This document shows, piece by piece, positions 1 through 11,189 of a DNA stretch of 64,000 bases. The stretch is from Chromobotia macracanthus (Eukaryota > Chordata > Actinopteri > Cypriniformes > Botiidae). The translations under genes and the position numbers were made by a program. Where the stretch lies: positions 62,001 to 126,000 of the forward strand of contig JAZGTH010000158.1 in NCBI GenBank assembly GCA_036877525.1, written 5' to 3'. Numbering within the stretch: position 1 is the first letter of the stretch; each line of letters opens with the position of its first letter. The notes under the pieces were generated by a model. It saw only the letters and a program-made list of their open reading frames with translations. It did no database searches and was not told the DNA's origin.

Positions 1-2000
1 ATAATTCTGTAAATGATTGATGTCTTGTCTCATGTAAGTTTTATTTACTGGCACAGTAAATTTTCTGAAAGGTTTACATGGAATGAAGATGAATGAAGTA
101 TGGAATTGAAGATTGTTGTTGAAATCATTCGGTGCCATCATTCAGTGTTACACAGTTGTTAAGACAGTGACTCAGTGCTCTTTCTAGAGTCAGTTTGAGA
201 AATTTAAACATAAGATATTTTGTGCAACCCGAATTGTGTTTTTAAAAATATCATACTGTTTACAAGATAATTTTTAACTTATGGAATATGTCTTTATTTT
301 TTAGACATAGCTTTTATTTACAGTAATTACAAAAAAAAAATGTTGTATGCCAGATTCACCTTTATTTATATTTTTAGTTTTTTTTTCTTCCTTCTGTTGC
401 TTGTCACTGGCTAGACATGTTCCTTCAGTGTGTTTCACTAAAGTCATTTGTAGTTATCTAACCAATGTAGTTTGCCAACCCACCATTTTATTTGCTTAAT
501 TTATTTCTTTGTTTCAAATCAAGTGTGGATTTCTATGCATTGTATTTTTCTTAATTTTTCAAGAGCCTGTGATCAAATAAGACATAGAATTGAGTTCAGA
601 TTTGCTGCATGCCTTGTTGAAGCAGCTAAGATGTGCTGACTCGTGTAAGCAGTATGTATTGTATTTTTATCATGTTTAGCAGAGCCCCTTTCTTTCTGTT
701 GTGTCTAGAACTGGAACTGCTATGTATCTCTCTGTAGAGCAATTCTGTCTGGTACTTTGAATGTATTTTGACCAATCAGCAATGTCTGTAATCACAAACA
801 CAGTGTTGATCACCCTGTGTAGATCATCTAGCACTTCTGTTATCACTTTTTATACAGTATACAGCTGAAATGAAGATAATACTTTCATTTATTTTTTGCT
901 TTCACTTATACTAATGTTGGAAGGCAGTGGGTGTGTTGTTTTATATTATGAAGGGTTCACTGTGGTTGTTTATCAAGAAAGCAAGTAAATGTCTCAAACA
1001 AAATGAACGTTCTAGGGAATGTTCTCAAATATTACTGTTATTTTTTTCAATGGCAGCCTTTGCCTTACAATTTAGTAAATGTTTCTGTTTTCATAATTAC
1101 AGTAACAGCCCTGATCAAAGCAAAATGTACTGTACATTGAAATGATACCTGGTTCTATAATGGTGGCCCAGTGTTAAAAATATTAAGACATATTTAGACA
1201 ACCAATATTTTCGGCCACTTTATAAAAGAAGTTTCACCAATGGCTGTTGATTTTTGTTTTTTATTAATTTTTTTTTTGTTTATTTATGTTTGTCATGCAT
1301 TAATATTTTTTCTATCAATACTTAAATTTTCTAGGTCATTTAATTGGATTTACTCTATATTGGTATGAAAAATCTAAATTTCTTTGTAATTGTCCTCAAT
1401 AACAGACAGCAGCAACATGAATGAAAACAAGACACAACAGCCACAAAATTAAACATTGATAGTGAACAAGAAAGATTTCTTTTTTATATGCATTAACTCT
1501 GGTGCTGCAATTATATCACATACAATTGTACCAACTTCAAGTATTCTATATCATGTTTCCATTGCTGTAAACTACTTTTCTACTCTGACTCTAGCTTTCA
1601 CCCCTTCCATTATAATACTTTTCCTCCAAAAACTTGAATTTCTTGAATTTTTAGTGTGTAAATAACGCTACCTAGAATATAGAATTTTACCCAGAAAATA
1701 GTTATCACAAATATTGAAGGTAGATTTTGTTGACGAGGCACTTTCCTGTAGGTTGCTTCCATTCAACATGTTTTGTAGCTGTAGTAATCACTGACTCATC
1801 CAGAAGTAACAGGTCTATCTTTGCATTCTTGGCATGTGGCATGAATGAGTGTAGAAGAGAGCTGAGTGTATTGTCTTGTGTATTGTGGCTATGATACAAA
1901 AATGATGGTATGGCCCTTCAATAAATCTGCTGTACTTCATGACAAGTGTGTTTGATTGCTTTGAGAAACATGTCTGAATAACAGTAAGGATAAAGCTTGT
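1..2000 (+). other. T-rich tract, possible 3' UTR or intron end
   Basis: No coding frame is convincing here. The plus strand is clearly richer in T than A from about 240 to 1670, with many T runs, ATTTA-type pentamers and a Pumilio-like TGTAAATA at 1657-1664. Such strand asymmetry is usual for vertebrate transcribed sense strands and 3' UTRs. A possible poly(A) site near 1920 would close such a UTR. No upstream coding exon lies in the window, so this is inference. It could equally be intron or plain AT-rich intergenic DNA. Confidence 0.25.
1920..1960 (+). terminator. candidate polyadenylation site
   Basis: A canonical AATAAA hexamer lies at 1920-1925 and is followed about 20 nt later by a GT-rich stretch (AGTGTGTTTG around 1945-1954). 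This is the normal spacing for a vertebrate cleavage and polyadenylation signal. AATAAA is common by chance in AT-rich DNA, so only the combination with the T-rich upstream tract gives it weight. Confidence 0.25.
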
Positions 2001-5000
2001 AGGTCAACATATGCACTTTTTATGTTCTATTCAAATTCAAGGCTGGGAAAATTCAAACTTAGTTAACACAAATATACCATTGCTATACCCCAAAAGCATC
2101 AAAACCAGTCTGTATTCAGTGTCAGTACCATAGTGAGCTACAGATGTACACATCAATGTATTCATTATATGAAAATTAATTAGCCTTTGCAATTATCTTT
2201 CCCACTCTGAGGGATTTTAGGCAATCTCCAGATTTGTTAGCATTGTTCAGAGAACTCCACTGTTGTTGTGTTCTTTCAGGAATATCAATGGGAAGGAAAT
2301 TCTCATGCCCACCAAAACAAATAAAATAACCTCTTTAGCGACAAGGTAGCTTGTTAAGCTTCTCGCCTCATTTGTTTTTGAGTAACAGAATTGTGTGTGT
2401 ACAGCTACATGAACAAGTGCACTCAAACTGTTTACCATCTCCTTCTGAGGAGCAGTATCATTGCTCTTCATTCAGAAAACTGAGTTCTCTACGGAGGTGC
2501 TCTCTCTCTCTCTGCTAAATTTGGATTAAAAAGAAGCTTATTCTCATGCAATGAGATGTAGATTAACAGAATTCCCTGTAGAAACGGGCTCCACTGAAAG
2601 CACAGCAAATTTTCCTTTAGTAATGCAATGTGCCTTGCTTAATGAATGATTTCCAGTGCTGTATCTTTATACTAGAGAGTGGCTTCAAATGTTTTAAAAG
2701 TTTGTTTATGTTTTATAGATTTGTAGATTGCAAGCATCAAGGTAGAGTTCATAAGTTTAAACAAAAATAAAACACACCACAAATTTAATTCATTGAGATA
2801 ATTTGTTTAATGTAACAAAATCAAATACCATCTGCAAATGAATGACAGACCTTTTAACTATTATAATTCACTAATTCATTTTTAAGTTACATTTAACTGG
2901 TCCCAAGGTCAATAATGTTCTAATAATATTTGACATCCCAAGTATGTAGACATAAGTGTCTAAATCTTTTTAGCTCAGTGCACGTGATCAGTGCATTAGC
3001 CCAGCAGACATTTTTGTAAAATGTTTCCTCAAAGTGTGCTGCTTAATAAATGAAATGTTTCCTCATCTAATGCAATATCATTCATACATTTTAAGTGTGG
3101 CTCAAGTGTTCAAATACTTTTAGGAGTTGCTGTAAATGTTCCACTTGGTACCACTGAAGTTAATGATTCTACAGCATTAGACACAGAGATTGGAAGGTGT
3201 AATGTTTAATGAGGTGGACTTTGTGGATCATTTAATCTGGTAATACATTATTTATCCTTTTTGAAGGACATCTAAAAGCCAGTAGTTACATTCATTACAT
3301 CATAATGTTTTCCCTTTGGTATTAGAAATGCGATCTACTTTTGGTCAAACAGAAGTGTGTACTGTATTTTGATATTGGTCCACAATATTTGACATGAGGC
3401 TAAAAAATAAATGAGGAGCATCTTTTTTGCTCACTTTTCATGAATTAGGAATGACCGACGCTGTAAATGTTCTGGCATTGGTTTACATCTCATTTTCATC
3501 TGTTCTAATTAGAACAATAACTTTAACACGTTCACTGTGGGATACTGTTTCACTTCGTCTAATGTCCAGTGGACGTGGCACGCGTCATGTCCCTTTTGCC
3601 AGACTCCTAAGCCTGTTGGTGTGGTTTTATATATGTAATAGCATCTGCTTTTGATGGTAAATTACGGTCAATTACAGGACAGCAGTGGTTCGTGCCCGCT
3701 GGACAGCATGCACCACTCCGAGGACACGTGCACAGGTGGAGGCCACCCACACCTCATCTGTGCTTGTGTTAAAAATAGATGGGCATCATGGCGCAGGGAT
3801 CGATGACACACGGCACGTGTCCATTCAATGAGAAATACCCGAAGCATTTTCTGTGACAAGATGCTCAACAAGTGAAATTCAACACACGGATGAGCTGCTT
3901 TGAGAATGACAGTCATAGATGGTTGGTGGCCCCTCCTTCTGGCCCAAGCTCTGTCTAAACCTGACCTAACATAAACCAGATGTCAAGGTTAGCCTCCACT
4001 GGGGCTTCCACCCTGCTCTGCAGCTTTTAGTAAACTAATCTGCAAAAGCGCTTGGTTTATGGAGGAAACCTCTGTTCAGCTAGGTGTCAAATGAGCCTCT
4101 CAGAATAAGGAGGGCCCTCATCAGGCCCTATTGTGTGATCTATTGTGTGCTTGATTGGTGCCACGCGTCCTGGATCAGGTGAACAAAGACCAGATGACAC
4201 CCTGAGGTGCAGGACGATAGGAAATCAGACACATGAACAGGACAATTAAAAGCAAAGGAGGTGAAAGCATCAGAGCTAAAGCTGTCTGTGAGAACATTAT
4301 GTTCAAAGCTAATTAATCAAGTTTTAAAGAATTGCTAAGAACGTCAATACAAAAGCACTGCTCAACAAAATTCTGGTAAAAAAAAATAAATATTTACATG
4401 CTAACATTGATCTGTTTGATAGGCAGAAAGATTCCAGTATAAATACATTTTACATAAGCAACAGCTACCTGAATAAATAATACAAACACACCCCACACAC
4501 ACTTCACAAAAGTTGATTCCTATTAGTTAATGTACAATGTACAGCCATAACACAAACACATGCATTAAACACCAATACTAAAATATCACCCAATTAATTA
4601 TAAACAAATGCACTTATCCAAATGTGTTAAAATGCTTCAAAAAATTAAACTTTTAAATGTTTGTTACAGATGAACTGCATATGTCAGTGTGTGCATGTTG
4701 ATCTGTGAAATGCCTCATTAGACAGTCTTCATCATAGTCTATCCATCTGGCAGTACCAGATTTTCTGGTTTAGGCTGATAGGACCATCCCGGAGGCCCAC
4801 CGGGAAGCAGGTTTCTCTGTTGCTCTCTTAAGTGCTTTTACTTTCAAATATGCTGCTAAACATGGAGTAATACGGTCAATCAGTCAGTTGTCTGCCTGCT
4901 TTTCCTGAAACATAAAAGCCCAGCCGGAGCACTGCTGGACCCCGTACCAGCCAAATTACTCCAACAAGAATTACCAAGTCATAAATTCTAATGTGTCAGA

Positions 5001-6303
5001 GGTGTGGCAGTTTTTTTCACCATTTTCTTCTAGCCTCCATGTAGGAACTTGTCATGTTGCACAGCAGACAAACAGTATCACAAACTGACACAAATGTAAT
5101 GGTGTTTACATCTAAACACAGCCCAGAATCACAGCAATCTGGGCGGAGGGAGGCGGAGGGAGGCAAAGGAAGCAGAGAGGCTGAGAGGCTCCCTGCCATG
5201 CCTTAACAGGTCTCTTCAAAAGAAACATCTGTGATGTGTCAACTCTCAGAGACTCAAATCACCATCCTAAGCATGATAATCCACTTTGTAAATGTGGGGC
5301 AAGTTGCGACATGTGGGGCAAGTCTTTTTCTATTTCCTATTTCTCTCTCTGTCTCACTTTCTGTCTGTTATCCTCATCGACATAAATGTTTATTGTTCCA
5401 GAACCCTGCTGACATGTTTAGTGTGAGTAAGGTGTTCATGTTGTTCATTTTGTCTATTCTCCTGTATAAATCAGATAAATCAACATACAGTGAAGAATTG
5501 ATGGATTTAGAACCTCAGTGAATTATATTTTGATCTGTGATAAATATGGTTAATTACATTTTGTCAAAGATGTTCAATAAAGAAAATATTAACCTTTTTG
5601 TCTTCCCAAGACTGAGACATTAAATTTGTAGGTCTTTCAAACAGAGATTTCAGCAATTTATGGGTTTTGAAGAAATTACTCCAAGCTCTTTATATGACGT
5701 TTCTCTTTTACATTGTTTTGTAAATAGAAATTCGCTGACAGATGTTACACAGAAAATGCTTTAATAAAAATATAACCTACATAAAAATACAAAACTGTAC
5801 TCTACTTTATATTAAAACTTTTGTTTGTTATGTAATGTGATGTATTGTTGATGTACTATATTTTAAATTTTACAAGTCATTTTTACACTTTTACGCCTTT
5901 TTTTATGTTTTTCTGAAGTTATCATATGCTCCCAAAATAATTTGAATTTGCTTAAAAGGTATTTTAAATTAGTTTGAAATGTCATTGTTGCTTTAATTTT
6001 TAAAATCCTGCTTCTCCCATTGGTTGGATGAATATCACCTGCTATACACTCTCCTCCCTTTCCTCTTGACAACAAATTGCTTTGATTAGTCTACTCTGCT
6101 TGTTACTTTTTTGATTGAAAACCTGCTAAGCACAAGAAACAAGACACAATGGAGACACAAACATGGAAGGCATTTTTGCATACCTCAATACACATTACTG
6201 GAACAGTATGTTTGCTGTAATGAAAGATCCTGCACAGTTTATGGCCATGAGATGTATGAGATGAAAACATTAGCAAAAGGGGAGAGGTTGGGGTATCATT
6301 ATA
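2001..6303. other. non-coding DNA, no gene seen
   Basis: Only short chance reading frames of at most about 96 codons are present and none resembles a known protein. Contents noted are a short CT run near 2501-2514, an E-box/MEF2 motif cluster near 3725-3819 (listed separately), GGAGGGAGGCGGAGGG-type purine repeats near 5151-5165, and an AATAAA at 5576-5581 followed by a T-rich stretch that could be a weak poly(A) signal. Nothing else stands out. Confidence 0.5.
3725..3819. promoter_or_regulatory. E-box / MEF2 motif cluster, candidate enhancer
   Basis: Within 95 bp there are two palindromic CACGTG boxes (3725-3730 and 3814-3819), CAGGTG (3733-3738), CATCTG (3755-3760) and a perfect MEF2-type TTAAAAATAG (3769-3778). 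E-boxes beside a MEF2 site are the known architecture of muscle and neural bHLH-driven enhancers. The motifs are short and conservation is unknown, so function is inference. The block is also richer in GC than its surroundings. Confidence 0.25.
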
Positions 6304-6305
6304 TA

Positions 6306-6373
6306 CAACCCCAAATCAGAAAAAGTTGGGACAGTATGGAAAACACAAATAAAAAAAGAAAGTAGTAATTTCT
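6306..6373 (+). repeat. left terminal inverted repeat of the Tc1-like element
   Basis: It matches the reverse complement of 7690-7754 almost base for base over the outer 45 bases, then differs by a small indel in the A run near 6351-6360 and one substitution. The outer transposase-binding-like motif GTTGGGACAG is at 6325-6334. A second, diverged copy GTTGGAACAG sits inside at 6508-6517. Confidence 0.93.
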
Positions 6374-6654
6374 AAATTTACTTTGACTTGTATTTCATTG
6401 CAGACAATACAACAGCACATTATTTAATGTGTTCCTCATGATTTTTATTGTTTTTCTTCAAAAAAACAAAATTCCTATTTTGGGTCTTGCAACACATTTC
6501 AAAAAAAGTTGGAACAGGAGCAATTTAGGGCTAGTAATCAGGTAAATTGGTTAAATAATGATGTGATTTGAAACAGGTGATGTGAACAGGTGAATGTAAT
6601 TATGATTTGGTATAAAAGCACATCCAAGAAAGGTCTAGTCCTTTAGGAGCAAAG

Positions 6655-7627
6655 ATGGGCCGAGGATCGCCAGTTTGCTAACAAATACGTGAGAAAATTA
6701 TTAAAATGTTTAAAAACAATGTTCCTCAAAGAAAGATAGGAAGACGTTTGCTTATTTCACCTTCAACAGTGCATAACATAATTAAAAGATTCAAGGAATG
6801 TGGAGGAATTTCAGTGCGCAAAGGACAAGGGTGCAAGCCTAAGCTGAATAACAGTGCTCTCCGATCCCTCAGGCGGCACTGCATCAAGAATCGTCATTCA
6901 TCTATAAGCAATATCACCACATGGGCTCAGGACTACTTTGGCAAACCTTTGTCAAGTACCACAATACGTAGTTCCATCCACAAATGCCAGTTAAAACTGT
7001 ACTGTGCCAAAAGGAAGCCCTATGTTAACAGTGTCCAGAAGCGCCGTCAGCTCGGAGGCATCTGGGATGGACCATCACACAGTGGAAACGTGTACTGTGG
7101 TCAGATGAATCAGTATTTCAGGTATTTTTTGGGAGAAATGGACGCCGTGTGCTCCAGACCAAAGAAGAAAAGGGTCATCCAGACTGTTACCAGCAACAAG
7201 TCCAAAAGCCAGGGTCTGTCATGGTGTGGGGTTGTGTCAGTGCCCTTGGTAAAGGTAACTTGCACTTCTGTGATGGCACCATTAATGCTGAAAAGTACAT
7301 AGAGATTTTGGAGCACAATATGCTGCCTTCAAGAAGACATCTTTTCCAGGGACGTCCATGCATATTTCAACAAGATAATGCAAAACCACATTCTGCACAC
7401 ATTACAAAGTCCTGGCTGTGGAGGAAGAGGATACAGGTACTTGACTGGCCTGCCTGCAGTCCGACCTGTCTCCAATAGAGAATGTGTGGCGCATTTTGAA
7501 GTGCAAAATGCGACAACAAAGACCCCGTACTGTTGCCCACCTTAAGACTTGTTTGCAGCAAGAATGGGACAAAATTACACCTGAAACACTTCTTCACTTG
7601 GTGTCTTCAGTCCCTAAACGTTTTTAA
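6655..7627 (+). pseudogene. Tc1-family transposase, disabled (stop plus two frameshifts)
   Basis: The protein would cut and paste its own element. The most likely original start is the ATG at 6655, in frame with the Met at 6706. Codon 9 is a TAA stop (6679-6681). The N-terminal part (6685-7040) encodes a paired-like helix-turn-helix region containing PQRKIGRRL and STVHNIIKRF. The frame shifts at about 7040-7060. The catalytic part then continues in another frame with WSDES (first Asp at 7104-7106), QQDNAKPHSAH (second Asp at 7374-7376) and, after a one-base deletion near 7463, PIENVW (Glu at 7478-7480). Allowing for that deletion, 34 residues separate the second Asp from the Glu, giving DD34E, the Tc1 signature. 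The frame closes at TAA 7625-7627, for a gene of about 324 codons, slightly short of typical Tc1 transposases. It cannot make a full protein as it stands. Confidence 0.95.
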
Positions 7628-7689
7628 ATGTTGTGAAAAGGAATGGCAACATTACAAAGTGGTAAATGCTTTACTGTTCCAACAGTAAT

Positions 7690-7754
7690 AGAAATCACTA
7701 CTTTTTTTTATTTGTGTTTTCCATACTGTCCCAACTTTTTCTGATTTGGGGTTG
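7690..7754 (-). repeat. right terminal inverted repeat of the Tc1-like element
   Basis: This is the inverted partner of 6306-6373. The outer motif CTGTCCCAAC (7726-7735) and the inner CTGTTCCAAC (7674-7683, just inside the repeat) mirror the left-end pair, although the outer-inner spacing is far shorter here (about 50 bp) than on the left (about 180 bp). Confidence 0.93.
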
Positions 7755-7756
7755 TA

Positions 7757-10700
7757 AGTTAATGTTAATCAAGGTAATGCTGGTGACATTTGGTGTGTGC
7801 GTGTGTGCATGCAAGATGTCTGTCATCAAATCTGCAATGAGCTGGCAAAGAGCAAAGTCACATAAGTGAGTGTGCCAGTAGCTCACCAGGCTCTGAGTGT
7901 GTGTGTGTGTGTCAGGGCTGCTTTGACTAGCCAGTCTGGAAATGTCTTTTGGGTGTCTGGCCTGCTAGTTTTCTCAGGCTCACAGAGGGTACATTCAAAT
8001 GAACTATAAGGCTAGATGGACAGAGTGAGAGAGAGTAAGTGCAGGAAATGGACAGTCATTTCTGCCTGGACTGTCTTAAAGGTTGAAGGATGTGCATTCA
8101 ATCTGTTTTAGCAGTGTTCCAACCTACTGCCTCTGTGCTGTACAGCTATAAAGTTATAAAGGTTTTCTCTATTTATAGCATTTTTTTTCAAGATTTATTT
8201 TGTATTTTGTTCACTATGCATATTTCCCTGATGCAACACAGTTTAGAAAATTCACTGAGTGAGACAATTTTAAGCAAAATATTTATGCAATTTAAAATAA
8301 TACTGTGTTGGCATGGAAGTGATTGTTTGATTTGAAATGTGTTCTCAACATGTACTTAAGGACTTACTGGCGTCTCTGTGCACTGATTATAGAAAAACAT
8401 TTTCATTCCTTAAACAATTTTTCCTTCATTTTATGTAATTAATTTTAAGGATTTTTGAGAGTAACAGGCTCTTTGCCACAATCCTAATTAGTGTAATATT
8501 TTTCGATAGGACAGAGAATATTGCTTCTCTGCTGTAAAAAAAGGAATAATGACGTAATATTGCTTTGTAACATCAAGGTTTGATAGATCATGATGGTAGG
8601 ATCTAGTCCTGTAACATCTGCCACCTCCATCTACAGGTGCCAAACATCAAACCAGCTTCTTCCAGTGGGAATGTCTTTTTACTTTACTTACATCACTTCA
8701 TCTGAAATCTTCATAAAGCCTTTACAGTCAGTCTGATGTGAATACTCTTATTTCTCTGCCTCATTAGAAGTGTCAAGGTACTTAGTGTAATTTCATTGTA
8801 ATCCTCTCTGCTAGCTGCTAACAACAGGTGATATGAGTTTCCTGGCCATATTTTATTCCCTTTTTGTACCTCAATAGAATAAGTCATTTTGTTCATTTCA
8901 TCAGATTTTTTATGTTTGGATATTCCTTTATGTGCTATTTTATCCTACCGGAGAGTCATGAGTGCAAATTGAATATACTCCATTATTTTTCAATTGTGTC
9001 TTTGACATGAAACACTGTGGGTCACCAAAAACAGAGGCAACTGTCTTTCAGTGGTTCCTCATTAAGAAACACAATTAGCCAATTGCTCAATTAATTACAG
9101 TCTCTAATCTACAGAAAATAAGTGACTGGAAAGATGTACTGCTGCTTCCACTGCTCACAAAGAAAAAGCTCTATTGGCGCATCACAGAGGAGACTTGAAA
9201 GCTCTTTAATCAAATTAATCTGAGATAAACAATCATTTACCCCACTATAAAAAAGCTACCAGTGAGGATTACAGTGGTGTTTAAAAAATGAATTAGCTAG
9301 GGAAGGAAAAATCATAAATGAGATCTCATTAATACCTCGGCTGTTTCTCCCTGACAGCACTGACATTAGGTGGAGACCTTTGTTAAAGTCTCTTGTTTCT
9401 CAGATCTTTTTCTTTAAAAAAGACTAGTAATCTCACATGTATCTCTTCTTGAGTTTTAGAAGAGATCTCAATTATGTCTCACAACATGCTCCGATTTGCC
9501 AAAATACAAAGTCTCCAATCAAAGTTCAGACTTTTATTTTAACTGAAACATTTGGCATCAACTTATTCCAAGACCAAATTATCTGAACTATGTTAGGTGC
9601 TATTTTATAGGTCTATAATCTTACTGTACTCTGACAACTACATCTTATTTCTTTTAATATCTTCAGGGAATTTTAGAAGATACGTCTGAGACACAGTTAA
9701 TACATAAAGCGTAGGTTCTCCTGAGCTTTAAAAAGGGCAACCTCTGAGAAAGAAAAGTTCTCTTGGCTTCTCACGTTTGTGTCTTTTCCCCTGTCTTTTT
9801 CTTTGGTATTCAAGACTTTGTTTTTGAACATAGGAAGAGGGGGGAGTTTGTCCCCCCTTTCCTATGTGTGGCAGTGTATATTACAATCAGATATTGATTT
9901 GAACCTGTTTTAACAAATGTGGAGTAGAAACCCCCATCATTCCTTAATCCCACAGATCATAAGGTCACCTGAATTACAACATAATGATAAACAGCAATGG
10001 CGAATCATCCTATATGAATTTCTAGTTTGGCAATGAAAGATTACAGAATATGAATATGCTCTTCAAGCACAAAGCTTTTACCTTCTTCTTCTAACACTGT
10101 AATTATCCAGAGAGCCAATAGAGCCTCACAACGATTCATTTATTTTTCAGCCTTTGTGGCAAATTTTCTAAATGATTGTGGTGTTGACATGAAGAATGAT
10201 TGTTCAGTTCCCAGTCATGGCCAACAACCCCAGGCTCTCACAAACCCCTCTTAGCGGCATGCTTGCAAACAAGCCAAGGTTTATTTTATAAACACGAGAA
10301 CATGGCAGATAATCGCGCAGTACTTCTCAAAACAGACCCAGAGTGCCATTTCGCAGACCAACGCAGCCGTTTTCGGCCATATGTCCTCATTAGGGTCTCT
10401 TGCGCTCCATTTTCACAGTGCAAACAAGGTGGAAAGTCTCCAATGTTTTGCAAGTGTCACATAGTTGTGTGATGAGCCATCAAGACTGAGCTGGCTGGAA
10501 TATCACTGACCCTCAATCACCCCACTTTTTCCACACGTGTTTTTCTCCGAAATGTTCCCAATTTGCAAGTAAAATGAGCACAAGAGTCGGCCTTGTAAAC
10601 TACTCGCAGGTGGTTCGATTTGAAGGGGTGTTTTGATACAATTAGGCCACAGATAGAGGGAGGGACCTTCAAAGGGCCTCTCTGGCTGTGAGAGTGGGAA

Positions 10701-10979
10701 AATATGAGTAATTAATTGTGAGGCATCAGTTTTGACGTGGCAAGAATTAAGCTGTCAGAGTGTAAAAATGGAGATTCTTATATCCTCCTCTGAATGAAAT
10801 AATTGTTGGCTTTTAGAAAACGAACTGAATGAGAAACATACACCTGTATACTATAAAAACAAAACATGGCACAGAAATATGCATCATGTTCTCTCCAGTA
10901 AGATAGAAGTCAAAACAATGTAGAGCATGATGCAGAGCTGTACAGAAATGGCTGTTCTGGAATATCCAGTATCCTGTCC
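7757..10979. other. non-coding DNA, no gene seen
   Basis: No coding frame or RNA gene is recognisable. It holds a short GT microsatellite near 7896-7912, a GA-rich stretch near 8025-8037, a GC-rich hairpin at 9829-9866 (listed separately) and a lower-repeat block at about 10200-10760 that is GC-balanced and could be a conserved non-coding element. The rest is ordinary AT-rich sequence. Confidence 0.5.
9829..9866. repeat. GC-rich inverted repeat (hairpin)
   Basis: The arm CATAGGAAGAGGGGGGA (9829-9845) is complementary to TCCCCCCTTTCCTATG (9851-9866) apart from one or two bases around 9837-9838. A 5-base loop, GTTTG, separates the arms. The stem contains a run of six G:C pairs. There is no T run directly after it and no bacterial context, so it is not a terminator. 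It is short for a microRNA precursor. Confidence 0.8.
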
Positions 10980-11189
10980 TTAAAGGGACAGTTCACCTAA
11001 AAATGAAAATTCTGTTATTATTCTGTCAGATCTTTTCAGTTGATCCCACTCCCAAAACCAGTACCTTGCTCAAAATTTCTTCTTTTGTGTTTCACAAAAT
11101 GAAGAAAGTAATAACTTGGAATGAAATACGAAATGAAGCTTTAGTAAATTAAGACAGAATTTTCATTTTAGGATAAACAAATCCTTTAA
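10980..11189. mobile_element. TTAA-flanked MITE (non-autonomous DNA element)
   Basis: The 210-bp element begins TTAAAGGGACAGTTCACC and ends with an imperfect inverted copy, whose reverse complement reads TTAAAGGATTTGTTTATCC. The arms continue into a shared AAAATGAAAATTCTG block on both sides (11001-11015 region and its inverse at 11154-11168). TTAA is present at both edges (10980-10983 and 11186-11189), fitting insertion by a TTAA-specific, piggyBac-type transposase or a palindromic end. I recognise this as an abundant repeat of cyprinid genomes. This copy looks internally deleted relative to longer relatives. It has no coding capacity. Confidence 0.85.

Larger units (their letters stand above)
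6304..7756 (+). mobile_element. Tc1/mariner-family DNA transposon, full-length but inactive
   Basis: The element is 1449 bp between duplicated TA dinucleotides (6304-6305 and 7755-7756), the target site duplication made by Tc1/mariner transposases. Its ends are inverted copies starting CAACCCCAAATCAG and running about 65-68 bp. Each end also carries an inner copy of the motif GTTGGRACAG: outer 6325-6334, inner 6508-6517, inner 7674-7683 and outer 7726-7735, the last two inverted. This is an IR/DR-like arrangement of transposase binding sites. One damaged transposase gene lies between the ends on the plus strand. I know these termini as common in teleost genomes but cannot give a reliable subfamily name. 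Confidence 0.95.

Noticed and set aside
7110..7316. Minus-strand open frames inside the Tc1 element
   Set aside because: They are antisense shadows of the transposase coding region.
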